In this document: in pieces, positions 58,622 through 64,000 of the stretch
How the letters are laid out: every line of letters starts with the position of its first letter
Position numbering within the stretch: position 1 is the first letter of the stretch
Origin: DASSBQ01 sp040981125
GTDB taxonomy: Bacteria > Nitrospirota > Nitrospiria > Nitrospirales > Nitrospiraceae
DNA length: 64,000 bases
Assembly (NCBI GenBank): GCA_040981125.1
Contig: JANRMQ010000007.1
Coordinates: forward strand, 1 to 64,000
Direction: 5' to 3'
Position numbers and translations under genes: made by a program
Notes under the pieces: generated by a model
Told to the model about the DNA's origin: nothing
Seen by the model: only the letters and a program-made list of their open reading frames with translations
Database searches by the model: none

Positions 58622-61600
58622 TCATGTGCTGCGGGCCATCATTGCCGAAGTGATGGCTTCATAGAGTTGGTCGACCGCGCAGTCTTTCGTGAGAAAGGCC
58701 GCGGCCCCTGCCGCCCTGATCGCCTGTTCCACCTGATGTGTTTGATGCACCGATAAACCGATCACGACCGTGGACGGATGGGCCAGGCAGATTTGCCTGG
58801 TCGCCTCGACACCATCGAGCGACGGCAGGCTGAGATCCATGACCACGACATCGGGGCGCAGTTTGTCGGCCAACGTAATCGCGTCGAGTCCATCCCCCGC
58901 CTCCGCGATCACCTCCACATCCCGATGATTTTCGAGCAAGCTTCTGAGCCCTTGTCGGACCATGGCGTGATCGTCCACCAGCAACACGCGAAATTTAAGC
59001 CCCTCGTGGAGTTCGTGTTGAGTGACATGCTGTGCGTGGGTCGGAATCGGGTTCCTCGACTGGCGGAGCTCTGCGGTCTGAATCCTAAGTTGTGGGTTCC
59101 CTGTCAATGTCGAGCTGAGGCGTTTGAATTTGGAATTCTTTTCCTCGCCGCTCAGCGGCATGATTAAGGTCACCCGGGTGCCCTTTCCCGGGCGGGATGT
59201 CACCTCCACCATGCCGCCCAGCGATTCCATTCGTTCCCGGATACTGAACAGACCAAACGCGTTCCTGAAGACCGCGGGCTCCTTCGAACCGGAGGCGTCG
59301 AATCCACGCCCCTCGTCCGTAACGGTCAACCGCAAGTCGCCGTTCTTGAGCTCCAATCGCAACCGGGCTTGATCGGTTTCCGCATGTTTAACGACATTCA
59401 ACAACAATTCCCGCGCCGACTGGAACAAGAGCACCGACTGATTCTCGGTAAGATCCATGGAGGCGGCATCGATCGTCGAGACAACGGTGAGGCCGTGCCT
59501 CGGCATTTGTTCGCCCAGCCATTTCAGCGCGGCCGGAAGCCCGAACTCGTGCAGGACCGGCGGGCTCAACTGCGCGACCAGCGTCCGCGTATAGGTCAAC
59601 GACTGATCCAACATATGATCCACCTCATTCAACACTTCGGCCTGTTTGACCGATGAACGAGCCTGACGGCCCTGGCTCAATTTCATTCTGGTCGCAACCA
59701 GCAATTGCGCGAGATAATCGTGCAGCTCGCCGGCAACCCGTCGGCGTTCCCGCTCTTCGGCGACGCTTAAATCCGACGCGAGTTTCCGCAGCCGGTTTTG
59801 AGAATGCAGAAGATCTCGTGTCCGGTCGGCGACCCGCCGTTCCAGATCGGCGTTCAACTGATGTAACTGTGTTTCGGCCTGCTTGCGCTCGGTGATGTCG
59901 ATGATGGAGCCGATATAGCCTTGGAACTCGCCCGATCCCGGCACACGAGGCCGCCCGGTATCGCTGGCCCAGCGATACCCACCGTCCGCGCACCGCAGGC
60001 GGTAATCCACTGAGAAGGGCTGCCGTCGCGCGGTCGCGGTCTGAAACAATTGGTGGACTCGTTCGCGATCATCGGGATGCACCTGACCGAACCGGCCGTG
60101 CCCCAATCCGGTGTTGGGCGCTTGTCCGGTAAAATCATACCAGGCTCGGCTGAGGAACGTGCAGGCGCCGGAGACATCGGTCTTCCACAGCATGGCCGGC
60201 GCCGTATCCGCCATGTTGCGGAATCTCGACTCGCTCTCCCGCAAGGCTTCCTCCGCCTGTTTCCGTTCGGTAATGTCCACCAGCATGTTGATCCCTCCGA
60301 CAACACGCCCCTCGGTATCACGCAACGGCATCGGATACGGCGTAAACCATACACGCGTTCCGTCGGGTCGTTCGCCGATGGCTTCCGCTCCTCGGACGGT
60401 CCGGTTCTCTTTGAGAGCGATCGCCATCGGGCATTCCTCGTGAGGCAGCAGGGTACCGTCGGGGCGGTACAGCTTCCAGCTCACGCACCACTGATCCGTC
60501 CCCAAGAGAGGCGTGCGGCCCGACAGTTCGACCGCAGCGGGATTGAAGTGGGTCAGCCGGCCTTCGATGTCCGTCGTATAGACGGCGGCCGGAAGCGCAT
60601 CGATCATCTCTCGGAAACGCCGGTCGCTTTCGCGCAGCGCTTCCTCCGCCCTTTTGCGCTCATCAATGTCCTGAATCACCCCGATAATATGCTCCAGCCG
60701 CCCTCCCACATCCCATAGTAATGCGAGATACATGGATACCCAAACGGACCGGCCGTCGCGCCGAACCAGCCGTTGTTCGATCGATACATCGGCCGCGCCT
60801 CCCAACAATAAGCGGCTCATCGATGTTTGGTTATGAGGACGGTCCTCCGAATAAGTAAGGTCGAGAAGCTTGCGATGAATCAAAGCGTCCGCTTCTTCAC
60901 CGAGCAGGACGCAGAGCTTTTGATTGACCTGAAGCAGATGTCCCTCCGGGCTGATCAGGCACATGCCGACGGCGGCCTGATGGAACATCGCGCGGAAGCG
61001 CGCTTCGCTTTCACGGACGGCTATGTCACGCATTTTCAGTTCGGTGATATCCCGGATGACGCCGTTCATCCGGGCGGCCTTACCCTGGTCGCTCATCGTC
61101 ACCCGGCCGCGGTCCGCCACCCAACGTACCGATCCATCGCTCAGTACGACGCGAAATTCCTCATGGTAATCCCGCCCCTCGCGCAGCGCGCGCTGGATCG
61201 CCGCGACAACGCGCGGTTCGTCTTCCTGATGCATGAGCGCGAAGTATTCCTTACTGCTCTGGAGCGTCGTGCCCTCCGGCAATCCCAGCACACGACCGGC
61301 GTTAGGCGATTGAATCATCACATCGCTGTCCGGGTTCCAATCCCAGGCGACCATGTCGGCCGAATCCAGCCCATACTGCAGCCGCTCAATGAGACGGCGG
61401 TTGGCCGCTTCGCGCGACCGCACGCGCAGCAAGGCGTTCACGGTAGCCACGAGTTCATTCGCGTCCACCGGTTCGGTCAAGGAGGCATCGGCGACTCCCT
61501 CGGACGCTTCCGCCTCGGTCCGGCCACCGGTTTCCTTCGCTGAAATATGCAACACCATCATGTGGGCCGTCGCGGCGTCGCTCTTCAATCGCCGGCACAT

Positions 61601-61801
61601 CTCTAGCCCGGAAATATCAGTCAGCTTCATATTCAACAATACGAGGTCGGGTCTTTCGGACGCCGCCAGCCGGAGGCCCTCTTCACCGCTGTTCGCATCG
61701 AGCACGCGGTGTCCGGCGCGCGCCAGAATCCGGTTCCTGGCATGGAGACACGCTGCGTCATTGCCGACGTTGAGAATTGTGCCGGCTCCAGCTTCGTTCA
61801 T
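58622..61801 (-). CDS. Hybrid histidine kinase, pseudoreceiver-PASx4-kinase-receiver
   Basis: A 1059-residue protein starting at ATG 61801 (GGAGG seven bases upstream). N-terminal receiver-like domain (residues 8-130): the acidic pocket is replaced (NVGND), the phosphoacceptor is N57 (LLNMKLTD) and the Lys is Glu (SLTEPVD), so it cannot be phosphorylated in the usual way. Four PAS domains (about 150-640) follow, then a HisKA_3 dimerisation domain (GELHDYLAQL), ATPase (VTDEGRGFD), and an intact C-terminal receiver (LLVDDHAMVRQG, Asp in VVMDLSLPS) without a DNA-binding domain. It needs a partner for output. Palindrome site 4 lies upstream. A close relative is encoded just beyond. Confidence 0.92.
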   Translation of the reverse strand: MNEAGAGTILNVGNDAACLHARNRILARAGHRVLDANSGEEGLRLAASERPDLVLLNMKLTDISGLEMCRRLKSDAATAHMMVLHISAKETGGRTEAEASEGVADASLTEPVDANELVATVNALLRVRSREAANRRLIERLQYGLDSADMVAWDWNPDSDVMIQSPNAGRVLGLPEGTTLQSSKEYFALMHQEDEPRVVAAIQRALREGRDYHEEFRVVLSDGSVRWVADRGRVTMSDQGKAARMNGVIRDITELKMRDIAVRESEARFRAMFHQAAVGMCLISPEGHLLQVNQKLCVLLGEEADALIHRKLLDLTYSEDRPHNQTSMSRLLLGGAADVSIEQRLVRRDGRSVWVSMYLALLWDVGGRLEHIIGVIQDIDERKRAEEALRESDRRFREMIDALPAAVYTTDIEGRLTHFNPAAVELSGRTPLLGTDQWCVSWKLYRPDGTLLPHEECPMAIALKENRTVRGAEAIGERPDGTRVWFTPYPMPLRDTEGRVVGGINMLVDITERKQAEEALRESESRFRNMADTAPAMLWKTDVSGACTFLSRAWYDFTGQAPNTGLGHGRFGQVHPDDRERVHQLFQTATARRQPFSVDYRLRCADGGYRWASDTGRPRVPGSGEFQGYIGSIIDITERKQAETQLHQLNADLERRVADRTRDLLHSQNRLRKLASDLSVAEERERRRVAGELHDYLAQLLVATRMKLSQGRQARSSVKQAEVLNEVDHMLDQSLTYTRTLVAQLSPPVLHEFGLPAALKWLGEQMPRHGLTVVSTIDAASMDLTENQSVLLFQSARELLLNVVKHAETDQARLRLELKNGDLRLTVTDEGRGFDASGSKEPAVFRNAFGLFSIRERMESLGGMVEVTSRPGKGTRVTLIMPLSGEEKNSKFKRLSSTLTGNPQLRIQTAELRQSRNPIPTHAQHVTQHELHEGLKFRVLLVDDHAMVRQGLRSLLENHRDVEVIAEAGDGLDAITLADKLRPDVVVMDLSLPSLDGVEATRQICLAHPSTVVIGLSVHQTHQVEQAIRAAGAAAFLTKDCAVDQLYEAITSAMMARST

Positions 61802-61976
61802 GAAGTCCTCCACAGAAAGAATTCGACATGATGAATGAGTATGGCGATGATTGCCGGATACACGTCGCCGGATTCATGCAGCTCATGACTTCGGATTTCG
61901 TATCAGGGGCCGGATATTGACTAGCCGTCCCACCGACAGGCGCACATAGTCTACGACTCGCGCTCGGCTTGTTTTG

Positions 61977-61994
61977 ACTAGGCGAAGCCCTAGT
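61977..61994 (-). promoter_or_regulatory. Palindromic operator ACTAGG-N6-CCTAGT, site 4
   Basis: A perfect palindrome in the 290-bp interval between the two hybrid kinases. On the - strand, TAGACT (61948-61953) lies 23 bp downstream, pointing to the kinase at 61801 with a 5' leader of about 140 bp. The other direction gives no comparable -10. Confidence 0.65.
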
Positions 61995-62090
61995 TTTATG
62001 GCCTGGGTAAAGCTACGAAGAGGCTTGACACGTGAAAGCGCAAGCGGGAAGCCGCCAGGCCGAGAACTGATCACTCACAAAGCCGCCCAT

Positions 62091-64000
62091 TTATTTGTCC
62101 TGTCCCAGGGCTTCCTGAATGGCCACATAGAGTTGCTCCACGGCGCTGTCCTTGGTCAAGAATCCCGCCGCACCCGCATCCCGCATTGCTCGTTCAATCT
62201 GCGGATTGTTGTGAACCGACAATCCCACTACGGCGATGGTGGAGTGTTCATGTCTGAGTTGCCTGGTCGCCTCGATGCCGTCTACACCCGGCATATTAAC
62301 ATCCATGACGACGACCTCCGGCTGGAGAGATTGGGCCAGTAAGAGTGCCTGTTCCCCGTCCGAGGCTTCACCCACGATTTCGACATCCGCGTAGGCATGG
62401 AGGACGCTCCTCAGACCCTGCCGCAACATCGCGTGGTCGTCGGCCAGCAGAACCCGAATTCGCACGGGGGAACGTCCCGAATTAAGGGAAGACGGAGTTT
62501 CCGCAGAGCGTTCTGAACGAAGCGTTCCGAATCCTGAGCTCGCCACACTGTGGGACTCCATCAAGTCCGAACCCATCATCCCCGATTCTGAACCCGCAGA
62601 TCCCGACTCATGACCGCCGCCGGGGGCGACGAGCGGCAACACCAGCATGGCCCGCGTCCCGCGCCCCGGTTCGGTATTCAAATCAAAATCCCCGCCCATC
62701 GCGCACATCCGCTCCCGAATGCTGAACAGGCCATAGTGAGAAGCAGCCGATACGGTATTGTCGGCGGCCTGCGCTTGGTCCAAGTCGAAACCCTTGCCTT
62801 CGTCCTTCACCTCAATCCATAACATGCCGTCCCCTTCGCCGACGGTAACGACGGCGCGATCGGTGCCGGCATGCTTGGACACATTGATCAAGAGTTCACG
62901 CACCGACTGAAACAGCAACACCGCCTGTTCTTCCGGGATCGCGACCTCTTTGACGAAGGACTCCAGAGACACCTTCAATTCATGCCGCCGCATTTGGTCC
63001 GCCAGCCATTGCAACGCGACTACGAGGCCGAAATCCCGGAGTACGGGCGGACTCAGTTCGGCGATCAGCGAGCGCGTGTAGGTCAACGCCTGGCTCAGCG
63101 TGGTGTCCGCTTCAGCGATAAACTCCGTGGACGACGCCGCCAAACCGGATCGTTTGGCTTGGTTGAGCTTCAACCTCACAAAGACGAGCAACTGGGCCAG
63201 ATAGTCATGCAGGTCTTCGGACAGTCGCCGGCGTTGGCGCTGTTCGGAAAGATTCAATTCGGTCGCCAGCGCCCGCAACCGCGCTTGCGATCCGACCAAT
63301 TCTTGAGTCCGCTGCTTCACCCGCTGCTCCAGTTCGATGTTGAACTCGCGGAGCGCTTCTTCGGCCCGCTTACGATCCGAGATATCGGTCACCATAATGT
63401 AAAACCCGGCGACCGACCCGTCCGGCTTGACATCCGGGGTATAGGAGACTAAGGCCGCGGCATTCTCCGCATCCCGCGTCATCCGGCTCTCGAACGACAC
63501 CGCTTCACCGGCCAATACACGCGCGATGAAGGGTCTGAGCTCCTCATATCCTTCTCCCGCCAATTCTCGGATCGAGCGTCCGAGGATGGTGTGCCGGGGC
63601 CGCCGAAACGCCGCGTCATATCCGGCATTCACGAACCGATATCGTTCATCGCGATCGACATAGGCGATCAGGCTCGGCACCGAGTCCGTGATCACCCGCA
63701 ATTGTTCTTCGCGCTCCCGCAACGCCTGTTCGGCCCGCTTCTCCTTCGTGATGTCCTGAATCTCCAGGACGGCGCCGATCGCGGTTCCGTCTTTGAGAAT
63801 CGATCGAATGGCGCAGCGGACAGGGTAGGCGTGGCCGTCCTTATGCAGAAATTCGTCTTCATAGCCCTGGATCGACTCCGGAGGCCGCAGGACGGAATCG
63901 GACGGACTGCCGGCGTGAAACGGAGAGCGATCGGCCCCCTTGTGCCGGATCACCTTGCCTAAGACCTTCCCGATCAATTCTTCAGTCTTATACCCGGTAA
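62091..64000 (-). CDS. Hybrid histidine kinase, paralogous, 5'-truncated by window edge
   Basis: At least 635 residues, continuing beyond the right edge: the frame is open through the last codon and a PAS motif (TGYKTEELIGK) is cut there. Two PAS domains are visible, then HisKA_3 (SEDLHDYLAQLLVFV), ATPase (DEGKGFDL), and a C-terminal receiver (LADDHAMLRQG, Asp in VVMDVNMPG) with no DNA-binding domain. It has the same layout and several near-identical stretches as the kinase at 58.6-61.8 kb, so the pair is a tandem paralogue. Its N-terminal input domains are unknown. Confidence 0.9.
   Translation of the reverse strand, partial: TGYKTEELIGKVLGKVIRHKGADRSPFHAGSPSDSVLRPPESIQGYEDEFLHKDGHAYPVRCAIRSILKDGTAIGAVLEIQDITKEKRAEQALREREEQLRVITDSVPSLIAYVDRDERYRFVNAGYDAAFRRPRHTILGRSIRELAGEGYEELRPFIARVLAGEAVSFESRMTRDAENAAALVSYTPDVKPDGSVAGFYIMVTDISDRKRAEEALREFNIELEQRVKQRTQELVGSQARLRALATELNLSEQRQRRRLSEDLHDYLAQLLVFVRLKLNQAKRSGLAASSTEFIAEADTTLSQALTYTRSLIAELSPPVLRDFGLVVALQWLADQMRRHELKVSLESFVKEVAIPEEQAVLLFQSVRELLINVSKHAGTDRAVVTVGEGDGMLWIEVKDEGKGFDLDQAQAADNTVSAASHYGLFSIRERMCAMGGDFDLNTEPGRGTRAMLVLPLVAPGGGHESGSAGSESGMMGSDLMESHSVASSGFGTLRSERSAETPSSLNSGRSPVRIRVLLADDHAMLRQGLRSVLHAYADVEIVGEASDGEQALLLAQSLQPEVVVMDVNMPGVDGIEATRQLRHEHSTIAVVGLSVHNNPQIERAMRDAGAAGFLTKDSAVEQLYVAIQEALGQDK

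Noticed and set aside
1..64000. CRISPR arrays, tRNA and rRNA genes, prophage or intact insertion sequences
   Set aside because: No regularly spaced direct repeats of CRISPR size, no cloverleaf sequence with a CCA end and no transposase, integrase or phage structural protein was recognised.

Overview
The window reads as a chromosomal segment of a Nitrospirota bacterium, most likely Nitrospira or a close relative. This is an inference from the moderately high GC content, a cytoplasmic chlorite dismutase/HemQ-family protein, many PAS-rich sensor kinases with NarL/LuxR-type regulators, and a tiny very basic protein. No rRNA, tRNA, CRISPR array, prophage or intact insertion sequence was found. Both edges cut genes: a PhyH-type dioxygenase on the left and a hybrid histidine kinase on the right.

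0-8 kb: dioxygenase fragment, DUF2779 nuclease-like protein, MATE exporter, a ketopantoate-reductase-like protein with an extra C-terminal domain, a sirtuin, a HAD phosphatase, a receiver protein with a long helical tail, and the small basic protein. 8-18 kb (+ strand): core genes valS-nadC-birA-coaX with ATGA overlaps, a terminator, then the chaperone operon grpE-dnaK-dnaJ-rsmE. 18-21 kb (- strand): two exported proteins, a seven-repeat Ycf48-like propeller and a five-repeat IPT/TIG protein, behind a good sigma70-like promoter. 21-32 kb (- strand): a long run of housekeeping genes, cinA-thpR, then recA-recX-alaS-ruvX-mltG-deoC-deoB-ridA, many overlapping.

32-36 kb: HemQ-like gene with its own promoter, a tandem 11-bp repeat in the leader and a strong terminator, then a membrane protein, a dispersed 95-bp repeat and several proteins of unknown function. 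36-42 kb (- strand): a degenerate NtrC-type regulator and a two-component pair (LuxR-type regulator plus a 1061-residue multi-PAS kinase). 42-49 kb: a Lon-protease-like exported protein lacking the catalytic serine faces a two-partner secretion operon (TpsB, short TpsA, TPR-CHAT protein) whose CHAT domain has serine in place of the catalytic cysteine.

49.5-64 kb is a regulatory and stress-type region: zinc-ribbon protein, HAD hydrolase, two convergent orphan LuxR-type regulators, frameshifted CBS-domain gene, ferritin-like protein, glycogen debranching enzyme, CsbD-like protein and an exported relative of it, BON+DUF1207 outer-membrane protein, metallothionein-like protein, DUF1328 protein, and two related hybrid kinases. 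The most interesting observation is an 18-bp palindrome, ACTAGG-N6-(C/T)C(C/T)AGT, found four times in this region only between genes. Each copy is followed 22-23 bp later by a -10-like hexamer, and none has a TTGACA-like -35. This looks like the operator of an activator, plausibly one of the LuxR-type regulators encoded among the sites, controlling zinc-ribbon, CBS, CsbD and hybrid-kinase transcription units.
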